From: Marinibaculum pumilum | Lineage (GTDB): Bacteria > Pseudomonadota > Alphaproteobacteria > Ferrovibrionales > Ferrovibrionaceae | Direction: 5' to 3' | Length of the DNA stretch: 64,000 nt | NCBI RefSeq assembly: GCF_042646425.1 | Contig: NZ_JBHRTR010000048.1 | Coordinates: forward strand, 1-64,000 | In this document: positions 45,377-54,222 of the stretch, one piece after another | Position numbering within the stretch: position 1 is the first letter of the stretch | How the letters are laid out: the number at the start of each line of letters is the position of its first letter | The notes under the pieces: model-generated | Told to the model about the DNA's origin: nothing | Seen by the model: only the letters and a program-made list of their open reading frames with translations | The model's database searches: none | Position numbers and translations under genes: made by a program

Positions 45377-47660
45377 AGGAGCGTCCGGGCTCCATCAGCG
45401 GGCGCACGGTGCTGAACTCCTGGCCATAGGTGGCGCGGTCGGCATAGGCCTCGTCGAAGACGTTCTTGACGTCGAGCCGCAGGGTGAGGAAGTCGAGCTG
45501 CGCTGGCCGGTATTCGCCGAACAGGTTCAGCACCTTGTAGGGGTCCTGCGGCTGGAAGCCGGCATCGGCGGTCTCGCTGTTCTTCAGCGCGGCCTGGGCG
45601 GTGCCGCCGACGGTCACGCCGATGCTGTCGAAGCGCTGCGCGGCCTCCAACGCGAAGACGCGGCCGATCGGCGTGCCGAGATACTGGGTGGCATCGGAAT
45701 CCGTTACCGCACCGTTCAGGCTGATGCGGCTGTCGATGAAGGTCAGCCGTGCGAAGCCGCTCTGCCAGGCATAGCCGGCGCCCAGGTTGTAGCCGCGCGT
45801 CTTGAAGTCGGCGGTGAGGTCGGGACCGCCGCGGAAGCTCTCGTCCCGCGCATTGCTGAAGCGGCTCTCGAACAGGCCGGCTCGGAAGGTGAAGCCCATG
45901 TAGCGGACCTCCGCATCCACCACGCCGTTCTGCGACCGTACCGGCTTGATGCCGCTGGCATAGGTCCACGCCGGATTGAGGATGTAGTTCTCCGCCAGCG
46001 CGATGCCGCCCCAGACATTGGAATAGCCGGCGGACAGGGTCAGGAAGTCCGCGACGTCATAGGCGGCGGAGATGTTCCCGCTGGCGCCCGAATTGGTCAG
46101 CTTCGTGCCGTCGACCCCCTTGAACCATTGCCGGTCGCCACGCAGGCCGAAGGACAGCCGCAGGGGATCCACCGGCACCAGGCGTGCCTGGGCATAGATG
46201 CCGACATTGGTGGCGGTCTCCTGGACGTTGGTGGTCGGGTCCTTGTACTGCGCCTTGCTGCTGTAGAAGTCCGTCCCCACCGTGATGCGGTCGCGGGGCG
46301 ACAGGTTGAAGTCGTTCTCCAGCTTGCCGTTCCAGCCGCCGGTGATGCCGATGCTGCCGAACGGGTCCAGCACCTCGGTCCGCTGTTCGCTGTAGCCGAC
46401 CACCAGGCTGGGATCGAACAGCCCCGTCGCGTGCGGCGTGCTGTAGTTCAGGCTGTAGGTGCTGTTGCGCAGGTTGTAGTTGCGGACGATCGGGCCGGGC
46501 CGGTTGGTCAGCTGGCCGATATTGGCGCGGAACGGACGGTCCGCATCGTCGCGCACCTGCTGGCCGGACAGTTCGATCCGGTGCCCGCCCGCGCCCTCGT
46601 AGGCGGTCTTCGCCAGGAAGCTGCGCAGACTGGTTTCGGTGCCCTCGACCTTCAGCCCGTTGCCGTCGCTGTAATTGCCGCCTTCGCCATACTTGAAATA
46701 GCCCAGCGCCTCGAACCCCTGGGCGCGGCCATAGGCGGCCAGGTCGGCGATATAGGTGCCGCCGTTGGTGCCGTAGCTGCCGTTCGCGAAGCCGCCCAGG
46801 TTGCGGCCCGGCAGCAGCATGTCGCCGGCATCGACGGTCTCGTAGACGATGGCGCCGCCCAGCGCGCCCGGCCCGGCATCGGCGGGCGCGACGCCGGGAT
46901 CGACCCGCACCGATTTCAGCATCGACGGATCGATCAGGTTGGTGCCGGTATGGTGGAAGACCTTGTTGTTCTGTCGCGCGCCGTCGACCGTGACGGCGAG
47001 GTTGGTTTCCTCGACGCCGTTCACATAGACCTTCTGCGACACCGGGATGCCGCCACCGACGGAGACGGCGGCCTGTCCGGCATAGACCTCCTTCAGGTTG
47101 GTCGGGTCCAGCAGCTCCAGTTCGTCCTGGCCGATCTCGATCGCGTTGGCATCGTCCGCGCTGCCGGCGCCAGCCCCCTCGATCATGATCGGGTCCAGTA
47201 CCGTCGCACCGGATGCGCCCTGCGCGGCCGCTTCCAGGATCACCGTCCCGTCGGCGGCGCGCCGCCAGGTCAGGCCGGAGCCGGACAGCAGCCGCTGCAG
47301 GGCCGCATCCGCGTCCATCCGGCCGCGCACACCGGGGCTGCTCTTGCCGCGGGCCAGGTCGCCATGGACGGAAACCTGGACGCCGGCCTGACGGCCGAAG
47401 GCTGCCAGAGCGTCGCCCAGCGGTTGCGGCGCGATATCGAACTGCGCCTGCGCCGTGCTGGCGGGGCCGGTCTGCGACTGCGCCAGGGCCGGCAGCGGCA
47501 GGGTGGCGACCGTCAGGCCCAGCGCGGCCAGGCCGGCCGCGACCGGCGTGATCGCAAGTGGCGCGAGCCTGCGCAGGGCAGGCCGCGTCCGGCGGCCCTG
47601 CGCCGCGCCAGTTTCGCCGCTTGCGGACCTCTTTGTCTTGCTGACGGTTCCCCCGGTCAT
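45348..47660 (-). CDS. TonB-dependent outer-membrane receptor with STN signalling domain
   Basis: 770 residues. Long signal peptide (about 1-61, cleavage after ALAQ), then a STN/secretin-like signalling domain (about 72-140: QFDIAPQPLGDALAAFGRQA, LQRLLSGSGLTWR), plug (about 165-290: TVDGARQNNKVFHHTG, GVAPADAGPGALGGAIVYET) and a beta-barrel ending in the aromatic KARF. The VFDEAYADRATYGQEF segment near the end resembles haem/haemophore-type receptors, but the FRAP/NPNL haem ligands are not evident, so haem or siderophore remain open. The STN domain implies cell-surface signalling to the FecR/FecI pair encoded upstream. Confidence 0.92.
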   Translation of the reverse strand: MTGGTVSKTKRSASGETGAAQGRRTRPALRRLAPLAITPVAAGLAALGLTVATLPLPALAQSQTGPASTAQAQFDIAPQPLGDALAAFGRQAGVQVSVHGDLARGKSSPGVRGRMDADAALQRLLSGSGLTWRRAADGTVILEAAAQGASGATVLDPIMIEGAGAGSADDANAIEIGQDELELLDPTNLKEVYAGQAAVSVGGGIPVSQKVYVNGVEETNLAVTVDGARQNNKVFHHTGTNLIDPSMLKSVRVDPGVAPADAGPGALGGAIVYETVDAGDMLLPGRNLGGFANGSYGTNGGTYIADLAAYGRAQGFEALGYFKYGEGGNYSDGNGLKVEGTETSLRSFLAKTAYEGAGGHRIELSGQQVRDDADRPFRANIGQLTNRPGPIVRNYNLRNSTYSLNYSTPHATGLFDPSLVVGYSEQRTEVLDPFGSIGITGGWNGKLENDFNLSPRDRITVGTDFYSSKAQYKDPTTNVQETATNVGIYAQARLVPVDPLRLSFGLRGDRQWFKGVDGTKLTNSGASGNISAAYDVADFLTLSAGYSNVWGGIALAENYILNPAWTYASGIKPVRSQNGVVDAEVRYMGFTFRAGLFESRFSNARDESFRGGPDLTADFKTRGYNLGAGYAWQSGFARLTFIDSRISLNGAVTDSDATQYLGTPIGRVFALEAAQRFDSIGVTVGGTAQAALKNSETADAGFQPQDPYKVLNLFGEYRPAQLDFLTLRLDVKNVFDEAYADRATYGQEFSTVRPLMEPGRSFMVSAKARF

Positions 47661-47755
47661 GCCGTTCCCCTTCCCTGGCCTGGCAGCGGCGCAATCATGT
47701 GGATGCGTCGCATTTGCATATCATGCCAAGGTGACGAAACCGGCGTGTCGGCTGT

Positions 47756-48796
47756 TCAGAAGAAATCCGGCAGGCCGGCCATCGACAGGGACGGTTCCTC
47801 CGACAGCACCAGCAGCCAGGGGGTGAGGCGATGGACCACGGCACCCTGTGCCGCCGCCATGGCCTCCAGTGCCGCGGCGGGATCGGACAGCGTATAGAGG
47901 CCGGTCAGCGGCTGCCGGGCGAGGCGGCTGCCGAGCAGCAGGATCCTGCCGCCATGGAAGGGGCGCAGGCGGTCGACCGCCTGCGCGACCGCGAGGTCGC
48001 GGGCGATGAGCAGCCCGTGCCGCCAGGCGGCCACCTGTTCCGACGGGTGCCGCCCACGGTCTGTCCGGCCATCCGCATCGCGGCGGAGCCAGTCGCCCGC
48101 TCCCAGGTCCGGCCCGATGGCCCGCCCGCCAACAGGGGTTTCCGCCCGCACCCGGCCCTCGGCGACTGCCAGGGCGGTGCTGCCCGGTCCGGTCCGCATC
48201 TCGAATGCCGTGCCCAGCACCACCGCGTCCAGGTCGTCGGTGCGGACACGGAACGGCCGGCCGGGGTCGGGCGCGACCTCGAAATAGGCCATGCCCTGCC
48301 GCAGGGTGACCTGTCGCGCGGTTCCGCCCAGGTCGATGGCGATTGCCGTCCGGGGGCCGAGGGTGATGCGGCTGCCATCGCCAAGGGTGAGCTGCCGCAC
48401 CTCGGCGATGCCGGTCTGCAGGCCGCCGTCATCGCGCAGAATCCCGGTTAGCACGCCGGGCGGCAGCGCCAGGACCAGGCAGGCGGCAAGAGCGACCGCG
48501 ATCGCGGCAAGCCGGTGGCACGGCCGCCGAGGCCCGGTGTGACGCCCCGGCCGCATGGCGACGGCCGCGACGGGGGCCGGGACCGCGCGGTGCGTCGGAC
48601 GGTCACGCGATCCTTCCGCGGGCGACAGCAGGCCCAGCCGGTCGTAGGTATCGGCCATCTCGGTCCAGTCCCGGCGATGCGACTCGTCCGCCTCCAGCCA
48701 GCTCTCGAACCGCCGTTCCATGCCGTCTCCGGCTGCAGCCTCGCGCAAGGCGATCAGCCATTCGGCGGCGGTCCGGGGATCCTCGCGTTCATGCAT
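47756..48796 (-). CDS. fecR: FecR-type anti-sigma factor
   Basis: 346 residues from ATG 48796. Cytoplasmic DUF4880-like start (TAAEWLIALREAAAGDGMER, FESWLEADESHRRDWTEM), a membrane span (about 95-115: LAAIAVALAACLVLALPPGV), and a periplasmic FecR domain (VRQLTLGDGSRITLGPRTAI, GMAYFEVAPDPGRPFRVRT, GTAFEMRTGPGS). A C-terminal secretin/TonB short-N-like region (LARQPLTGLYTLSDPAAALE) is expected to meet the receptor's STN domain. It transmits receptor occupancy to the sigma factor. Confidence 0.9.
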   Translation of the reverse strand: MHEREDPRTAAEWLIALREAAAGDGMERRFESWLEADESHRRDWTEMADTYDRLGLLSPAEGSRDRPTHRAVPAPVAAVAMRPGRHTGPRRPCHRLAAIAVALAACLVLALPPGVLTGILRDDGGLQTGIAEVRQLTLGDGSRITLGPRTAIAIDLGGTARQVTLRQGMAYFEVAPDPGRPFRVRTDDLDAVVLGTAFEMRTGPGSTALAVAEGRVRAETPVGGRAIGPDLGAGDWLRRDADGRTDRGRHPSEQVAAWRHGLLIARDLAVAQAVDRLRPFHGGRILLLGSRLARQPLTGLYTLSDPAAALEAMAAAQGAVVHRLTPWLLVLSEEPSLSMAGLPDFF

Positions 48797-48952
48797 GCCG
48801 GAACGACACTCCACTCTGGCAATCCGAATCGACGGTCCGAGAACGGCGCCGCGGTCGCGACACTGTCGCGAAGCGGGACTGTCCGCATGCCTGCCCGCCC
48901 TGCTTGATAGTGACGATGCGAGCGTCTGCCATGTTCACGACCATTGTCGCGG

Positions 48953-49462
48953 TCACCGCCGGTGCAGGCGGGCGCGGCAATGTTCGAGCCCCTGGATCAC
49001 CAGGGCATGCGCCTGGCCGACGGAGACGTCCAGCTGTGCCGCAATCTGGCGGATCGTGCAGCCTTCGAAGCGGTGCAGCCGGACCGCCGCCTGCACCTTG
49101 GGCGGCAGCTCCTCCAGTGCCGCCGCCAGGGCGCGCAGTTCCTGCCGTGCAGCCACTTCCTGCTCCACCGCCGGCCGGTCTTCCTGCACGGCGGCGAACA
49201 GTCGCTCTGCATCCGGATGCTGGCGCGCGCGATCCCGGTGCAGTCGCCGCTGAACGTCCACCGAAAGGTTGCGGACGATGCGGTAGAGATAGGCGAGCGG
49301 CTCCGCCGGATCGGCATCCGGCGCAGCATTGTCGAAACGCAGGAACGCCTCCTGCACGACATCCTCGGCATGGCCGCGATCGCCGAGGATTCGATGGGCA
49401 TAGCTGACCAGCGCGCTGCGATGCGCGACGAAGAGGTGCAGTCTGTTGCGATCGCTGGGCAG
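48953..49462 (-). CDS. fecI: FecI-type ECF sigma factor
   Basis: About 169 residues; the start is uncertain. Region 2 has ALVSYAHRILGDRGHAEDVV and QEAFLRF, with AYLYRIVRNLSVD. Region 4 has LEELPPKVQAAVRLHRFEGC and TIRQIAAQLDVSVGQAHALV. By length the natural start is near 49462, but that codon is CTG. The next in-frame option is TTG 49525, inside the Fur box, and an ATG nearby is in another frame. Non-canonical initiation, or a base error between 49440 and 49520, must be considered. It directs RNA polymerase to the TonB receptor gene when released by FecR. Confidence 0.87.
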   Translation of the reverse strand: MPSDRNRLHLFVAHRSALVSYAHRILGDRGHAEDVVQEAFLRFDNAAPDADPAEPLAYLYRIVRNLSVDVQRRLHRDRARQHPDAERLFAAVQEDRPAVEQEVAARQELRALAAALEELPPKVQAAVRLHRFEGCTIRQIAAQLDVSVGQAHALVIQGLEHCRARLHRR

Positions 49463-49521
49463 CTCTGGATATCCCGGCCTTGCATCGGCCCGCCGACCGG
49501 ACCGTCCGTCGCCGGAATAAC

Positions 49522-49540
49522 GCAAATAACAATTATTCGC
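49522..49540 (-). promoter_or_regulatory. Fur box upstream of fecI
   Basis: GCAAATAACAATTATTCGC (plus strand) is a 19-bp palindrome with 7 of 9 base pairs matching, and is strikingly AT-rich in a GC-rich genome. It has the Fur-box pattern GCAAATNATAATNATTTGC known in alphaproteobacteria. It lies about 60 bp ahead of the likely fecI start, so iron-bound Fur should repress the sigma, anti-sigma and receptor cascade. Confidence 0.72.
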
Positions 49541-49608
49541 AAAATATGCCTGCACTGGCGTGCGAAAACCGGCGCCTGGGGGATGCAGGGGGGGGGCGGG
49601 GTCGGTGT

Positions 49609-50533
49609 TCAGCCGGATCCGAGACAGGCCAGCGACCGGCGAGTGGATGCCGACCAATCAGGCGTCGCGTCCGGTCCGGCGGCCAGGATGGCGCGCAGGA
49701 CGGATCGGGCGGCCTGCATGTCTTCGTCGGCGGTGCCGTCGGCGCAGGGACGGGCGGCGGGCAGCAGGTGCTGTTCGATGATCGCGATGGGCCAGGCGGC
49801 CGCCGGGTCGCCGCCTGCCTCCCGGCGCCGGGCCGTCACCAGGCCGGCGGCTGCCCCATCNNNNNNNNNNNNNNNNNNNNNNNNNNNNNNNNNNNNNNNN
49901 NNNNNNNNNNNNNNNNNNNNNNNNNNNNNNNNNNNNNNNNNNNNNNAAGCGGAACAGCAGGCGGTCGTCGGGCGGCAGTCCTTTCTCCAGCAGCGCTGCC
50001 AGGACCGCAAGGCGCTCGGCGGGATCGGTGCCGCCGGTGCCTGGCGCCAGCGGCGCGCCGGCACCGAAGTGGAACGACAGCTGCTCCGCCGCGCAGGGCG
50101 AGGGCCGCCGCAGCTGGCCCGCCGCCGCCTCCAGGATGCCATCGCGCTGTGCCGGCGGCCGGGCTGCGATGACCGCATAGAGGCGCGCATCCGCCGCGCA
50201 GGAGAGCGTCTCGTTGTAGCTGCTGGCGTCCCACCGGGCGCCGGTGGTCGCGGCGGCCGCCAGCAGCACCACGCCGGGCAGGGTGTAGAGGCGGACCCCG
50301 TCCCGCAGGATGATCCAGGCCAGGAAGCCGGCGACCGCGATGGCCCATGCCGCCAGGACAAAGAACGCATAGAGGGTCAGGTCCGCCGCCCGCCAAAAGT
50401 CCGCGGTCTCGCTTTCCGCCATGATCGCAAGGACCGCAGCGGGCAGGGCGAAGGGCAGGCTGAGCAGGAGAAGGGCGCGCCCGTCCCTGCGCCATCGGGG
50501 CGCAGCGGGGGCCGGCGGCCCCAAGTGAACCAT
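49609..50533 (-). CDS. membrane protein of unknown function, interrupted by an assembly gap
   Basis: From the start at 50533 the product has two membrane spans (ALLLLSLPFALPAAVLAIMA; FFVLAAWAIAVAGFLAWIIL), a third weak one (LYTLPGVVLLAAAATTGA) and a soluble, Ala-rich domain with several cysteines, up to the N run at 49946. Beyond the run the coding frame is a different one (PIAIIEQHLLPAARPCADGT, then SVLRAILAAGPDATPDWSAS) and ends at TGA 49609. The frame disagreement shows the 86-N gap size is wrong, not that the gene is broken. Family not recognised. It is next to the iron-uptake unit and divergent from the chemoreceptor gene. Confidence 0.62.
49861..49946. other. assembly gap (86 N)
   Basis: Eighty-six Ns inside a membrane-protein gene. 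The reading frames on the two sides do not match across 86 bases, so the true gap length differs from 86 by a number not divisible by three, or a base is wrong nearby. Confidence 0.95.
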
Positions 50534-50747
50534 GACGTTCGAAGCCTCGTACAGTTACTGCCTGTCTGTCTGCCCGGCGATGGATCGGGGCCGTCTTTCG
50601 CGCGCGATGGACGGCGTTTAATCATTTCACAAGGTTCCCGTGACAAAAACTGTCGACAACAATGCCTGACCGCCATCCGGCCCGGATCGCGCAGGCGTGC
50701 CGCGGCGACCGGGCTGTCGCTGCCGCAACATTGGCGGAGTCGCAGCG

Positions 50748-51074
50748 ATGAAGGACCTCTGGCCGGCGATGACCCTGGCCGCCTTGGCCATTGTCGGCCT
50801 GGGCGTCATGACCATCAGCCCCGCCGCCGATGCGCGCCAGGTGGCGGCCGTGTTCCCGCCCTGGTTCGGCATGTCGGACCGGATGCAGCGTCTGGCCGCC
50901 GTCGAGGCGGTCGCCCTGGACGAGGGAGCCTGGGGCAATATCGTCCTGGTCTCCACCGCTACGACCGAAGACCGTGCCGACCTTCTTGCGGCCGGGGCCT
51001 GGTTCCTGCTCGATCCGCGCGCCCTGCGCGGCTGCTTCACTTCGGCCAGCGCATTGGCGTCTGGCCGCTCCTGA
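50748..51074 (+). CDS. small membrane-anchored protein of unknown function
   Basis: 108 residues. One N-terminal span or signal (LWPAMTLAALAIVGLGVMTI). The exported part reads VAAVFPPWFGMSDRMQRLAA, then GAWGNIVLVSTATTEDRADL and LLDPRALRGC. The FPPW-MQRLAAVEA pattern followed by a NIVLVST strand suggests a small alpha/beta fold. It lies 17 bp before the chemoreceptor gene and is surely co-transcribed with it, so it may supply a ligand or a helper for that receptor. Family not recognised. Confidence 0.68.
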   Translation: MKDLWPAMTLAALAIVGLGVMTISPAADARQVAAVFPPWFGMSDRMQRLAAVEAVALDEGAWGNIVLVSTATTEDRADLLAAGAWFLLDPRALRGCFTSASALASGRS

Positions 51075-51091
51075 CAGAAAAGGTCGCGACG

Positions 51092-52549
51092 ATGGAAGGT
51101 CTCAACAGCATCCGGGATACAGCCGCGCGCTGGTTCCTGGCCTATCTGTGGCTGCATGTTCCGGTGGTTGCGATCACGGCCTGGGCCGTCGGCACCGGCA
51201 TCCTCTGGCCGACGGTGCTGGCGGCACTGCTCTGCGTCGCGTCGACCCTGGTCTTCATGCTGCAGCGCGACGGCGCCGCGGCACGCAACACGATCTCCGT
51301 CGCCCTCGCCCTGATGCCCGCGGTGCTGGTCTATACCCTGACCGGCCATCCCTGGCAGATCGACATGCACATGTACTTCTTCGCGGCGATCGCCATGGTC
51401 ACCGTGTTCTGCGACTGGCGCTGCATCCTGCTGGCCGCCGGCACGATCGCGGTGCACCACCTGCTGCTGAACTACCTGCTGCCGGCGGCCGTGTTCCCGG
51501 ACGGCACGTCGCTGGCGCGTGTGGTGCTGCACGCGGTGATCGTCGTGCTCGAGACGGCCGCCCTGATGTGGCTGGCGGAACGCCTGGTGCGCCTGTTCGC
51601 GACCTCCGAAGCGGCGGTGGCCCAGGCGCAGGAGGCGCAGCGCAAGGTCGAGGAGGCTGCCGCTGCACAGCTGCGCGCCGACGAGAAGGCGCAGGCCGAG
51701 AAGGCGGAGCTGCTGAGCAAGCTCGCCGACGAGTTCGACCGCACCATCGGCCAGGTCATCGCCACCCTGTCGCAGCAGGTGGAGAACCTGGACCGCACCG
51801 CGGCCGCGATGCTGGAGATCGCGGGCGAGACCAGCAGCGGCGCCACACGGCTGACCGGATCCGCGCAGGCCGCGTCCAGCGACGTGGAGGCGGTGGCCTC
51901 CGCCGCGGAGGAACTGCGCGCCTCGATCCGGGAGATCAGCAGCCAGGCGACGAATTCCGAAGCCACCACCCGCAAGGTGTTGGACGGCGCGCAGGGCGCC
52001 AGCGACACCGTGCGCGAACTGGCCAATGCCCTGTCCGATATCGGTTCCGTCGTCACCCTGATCCAGGATATCGCCGAGCAGACCAACCTGCTGGCGCTGA
52101 ACGCCACCATCGAGGCGGCACGGGCCGGCGAGGCGGGCAAGGGCTTCGCGGTGGTCGCCAACGAGGTCAAGAACCTGGCCAGCCAGACCGCGAAGGCGAC
52201 CGACGACATCACCCGCCGCATCAGCCATATCCAGTCGCAGAGCGACCTGGCCGTCGGCTCCATCGACCATGTCGGCAAGTCGATGAGCGGCCTGTCTGAG
52301 GCCGCCGCCTCGATCTGCGCGGCGATCGAGGAGCAGACGGCGGCGACGGCGGAAATCGCGCGCAGCGCGGAACTGGCGTCCGGCAACGTGGCCAGCGCCA
52401 CCGAGGAGGCGGCGCGGGTCGACCAGTCGTCCGGCCGGGCGCGCAGTTCCGCGCAGGACCTGGCCAATTCCGCCGAAGGGCTGCGCACCGAGAACGGCAA
52501 CCTGCGCAGCATGGTGGAAAGCTTCCTGGCCCAGGTCCGCGCCGCCTAA
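51092..52549 (+). CDS. methyl-accepting chemotaxis protein with six-span membrane sensor
   Basis: 485 residues from ATG 51092. About six short membrane spans in residues 10-180, with almost no periplasmic loop: WFLAYLWLHVPVVAITAWAV, LWPTVLAALLCVASTLVFML, MYFFAAIAMVTVFCDW, CILLAAGTIAVHHLLLNYLL, VLHAVIVVLETAALMWLAE. Then a coiled coil and the MCP signalling domain with the hairpin tip IAEQTNLLALNATIEAARAG and GFAVVANEVKNLASQTAKAT. No HAMP domain. The absence of a ligand-binding loop suggests sensing of a membrane-related cue or of a partner protein, perhaps the small protein encoded 17 bp upstream. Confidence 0.93.
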   Translation: MEGLNSIRDTAARWFLAYLWLHVPVVAITAWAVGTGILWPTVLAALLCVASTLVFMLQRDGAAARNTISVALALMPAVLVYTLTGHPWQIDMHMYFFAAIAMVTVFCDWRCILLAAGTIAVHHLLLNYLLPAAVFPDGTSLARVVLHAVIVVLETAALMWLAERLVRLFATSEAAVAQAQEAQRKVEEAAAAQLRADEKAQAEKAELLSKLADEFDRTIGQVIATLSQQVENLDRTAAAMLEIAGETSSGATRLTGSAQAASSDVEAVASAAEELRASIREISSQATNSEATTRKVLDGAQGASDTVRELANALSDIGSVVTLIQDIAEQTNLLALNATIEAARAGEAGKGFAVVANEVKNLASQTAKATDDITRRISHIQSQSDLAVGSIDHVGKSMSGLSEAAASICAAIEEQTAATAEIARSAELASGNVASATEEAARVDQSSGRARSSAQDLANSAEGLRTENGNLRSMVESFLAQVRAA

Positions 52550-52558
52550 AGCATCTTG

Positions 52559-52572
52559 TTGAGATCGATCAA
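52559..52572. promoter_or_regulatory. FNR/CRP-type palindrome TTGA-N6-TCAA
   Basis: TTGAGATCGATCAA is a near-perfect palindrome matching the FNR-family half-sites. It lies between two convergent genes (the chemoreceptor and LysE), where no promoter is expected. It may be a chance match or part of a small intergenic repeat. Confidence 0.25.
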
Positions 52573-52613
52573 CGCATTGCCGCTCAGAGGAGCCGGTCCG
52601 AGCGCAAGTCGAT

Positions 52614-53216
52614 CTAGAGCAGCAGCGCAGCCAGGACCGACAGCAGCAGAAGCAGGGCGAAGGCCAGGTTCACGGCGCGGTTGGCGGCGGGCTGCCGGAA
52701 GATCCCGGTCAGCGCCCCGCCGGCCAGCAGCCAGGCGGTGTTGACCAGGCAGATCAGGACGGTCAGCAGCGCGATCTTGGCCATCAGGTCGGCCAGCGGC
52801 TGTCCGGGCAGCAGGACGAAGCCCGAGAACAGGGCCGCCATCGCGGCATAGCCCTTCGGGTTGATCAGGGACAGGGCCAGGCCGGCCGCCAGGGATGGCG
52901 GCCGGCCTGCACCCGCATCCGCCGCCAGTGGCGGCGCCGTGGCGATGCGCCAGGCCAGGTACAGGAAGTAGGCGGCGGCCAGCAGGGTTACCGCCGGCCG
53001 CACGCCGGGCAGGGCCAGCATCAGTCCGACCATGCCGCTGCCGGTCAGCGCCATCACCGCGACCATCCCCAGCACGATGCCCGCCATGTAGGCCAGCCCC
53101 CGGCCGGGTCCGAAGGCGGCGCCCGCCGCGGCAATGCTGAGGGTCGCCGGCCCCGGGCTGCCGGCCAGCGCCAGGCCTGCCAGCAGGAAGCCCGGCAGCA
53201 CCTCGATCATCGCCAT
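52614..53216 (-). CDS. LysE/RhtB-family amino-acid exporter
   Basis: 200 residues. Six hydrophobic segments over the whole length. The family signature is visible near the N-terminus as GLALAGSPGPATLSIAAAGA (the SPGP motif), with FGPGRGLAYMAGIVLGMVAV and LAAGLALSLINPKGYAAMAA (the NPK motif). The family exports lysine, threonine, homoserine or other small amino acids; substrate unknown. It is divergent from the AraC regulator, 45 bp away, which may control it. Confidence 0.9.
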   Translation of the reverse strand: MAMIEVLPGFLLAGLALAGSPGPATLSIAAAGAAFGPGRGLAYMAGIVLGMVAVMALTGSGMVGLMLALPGVRPAVTLLAAAYFLYLAWRIATAPPLAADAGAGRPPSLAAGLALSLINPKGYAAMAALFSGFVLLPGQPLADLMAKIALLTVLICLVNTAWLLAGGALTGIFRQPAANRAVNLAFALLLLLSVLAALLL

Positions 53217-53261
53217 GCTCTCCCGTCTGCCGGTCCCGCCGGGTCTCTGCTAGAAGAAGTC

Positions 53262-54222
53262 ATGTCCCAGATGCTGCCGGAGCCGGCCGCCGCCGGTCTT
53301 GAACGTTCGTGCGCGGGCCTGCCCGGCAGCGGTTCCGTGGCCATGGGCGACTGGCTGCGCGCCGCCCCGGCGGCACCGGGGCTGCAGCGGGCGGAAGCGC
53401 GCTTCGCCGGCCATGCCTTCGCGCCGCATCGCCACGACAGCTACGCCATCGGCACCACCCTGCAGGGGGTGCAGTGCTTCAGCTATCGCGGCAGTAGCAC
53501 CCACAGCCTGCCCGGACAGGCCTTCGTCCTGCATCCGGACGAGCGCCATGACGGCCGCGCCGGCACCGGCGCGGGCTTCCGGTACCGCATCCTCNNNNNN
53601 NNNNNNNNNNNNNNNNNNNNNNNNNNNNNNNNNNNNNNNNNNNNGCATCCTCTATCTGGATCCCTGGGCGGTGGCCGAGGCTTTGGGGCAGGGGGCGCTG
53701 CCCTTCGTGGCGGATGCCGTGGCCTGCCACCCTGCGCTGCAGGCCGCGGTCGCGGTGGCGTTCGAGGATCCCGACCTGCCGCTGGAGCCGCTGGCCCGCG
53801 ACCGGGTGGTGCTGGCCGTGGCGGACGGGCTGGCCGCCGCCGCAAGCATCCGCGCGCCGCTGCCCCGGGTGCCGGACCGGCCGGCGGTGCAGCGGGCCCG
53901 CGACTGCCTGGATGCGAATCTGGCCGCCGGCATCGACAGCCGGACCCTGGAGCGGGCCAGCGGCCTCAGCCGCTTCGCCCTGGCCCGGCATTTCCGCGCC
54001 TGCCTGGGCACCAGCCCGCACCGCTACCTGGTGCAGCGCCGGCTGGAGCTCGTCCGCCGCCTGGCGGCCGAGGGCATGGGCCTGGCCGCGGCGGCGGTGG
54101 AGGCGGGCTTTGCGGACCAGAGCCACATGACCCGGCATTTCCGCCGCAGCTATGGCATCGCGCCGGGCCGCTGGCTGGCGCTGGCCCGCGCCTCCGCCGC
54201 GTCCGGGACGGTGCGGATCTAG
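53262..54222 (+). CDS. AraC-family transcriptional regulator (split by a spurious gap)
   Basis: The N-terminal ligand domain (AEARFAGHAFAPHRHDSYAI, GQAFVLHPDERHDGRA, FRYRIL) stops at the N run. After it the sequence resumes ILYLDPWAVAEALGQGALPF in another frame and ends with the double helix-turn-helix (DSRTLERASGLSRFALARHF, MGLAAAAVEAGFADQSHMTR). Removing the Ns and the duplicated GCATCCTC restores a single frame, RYRILYLDP, and a normal protein of about 300 residues. Start 53262 is ATG. It is divergent from the LysE gene, the usual neighbour of such a regulator. Confidence 0.88.
53595..53644. other. assembly gap (50 N), probably false
   Basis: GCATCCTC ends the left side (53587-53594) and begins the right side (53645-53652). 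Joining on this 8-base overlap keeps the AraC frame, so the real gap length is most likely zero, with the two contig ends overlapping. Confidence 0.85.

Noticed and set aside
48997..49542. Alternative ORF overlapping fecI with an ATG start
   Set aside because: Translation is low-complexity and lacks sigma motifs. Regions 2 and 4 are in the other frame. It matters only as a clue to a possible base error.
49609..50533. Calling the gap-containing membrane gene a pseudogene because its two halves are in different frames
   Set aside because: The frame change coincides exactly with the N run, so a wrong gap size explains it.
52559..52572. FNR box as a real promoter operator
   Set aside because: It lies between two convergent gene ends with no promoter to control. 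Listed at low confidence only.
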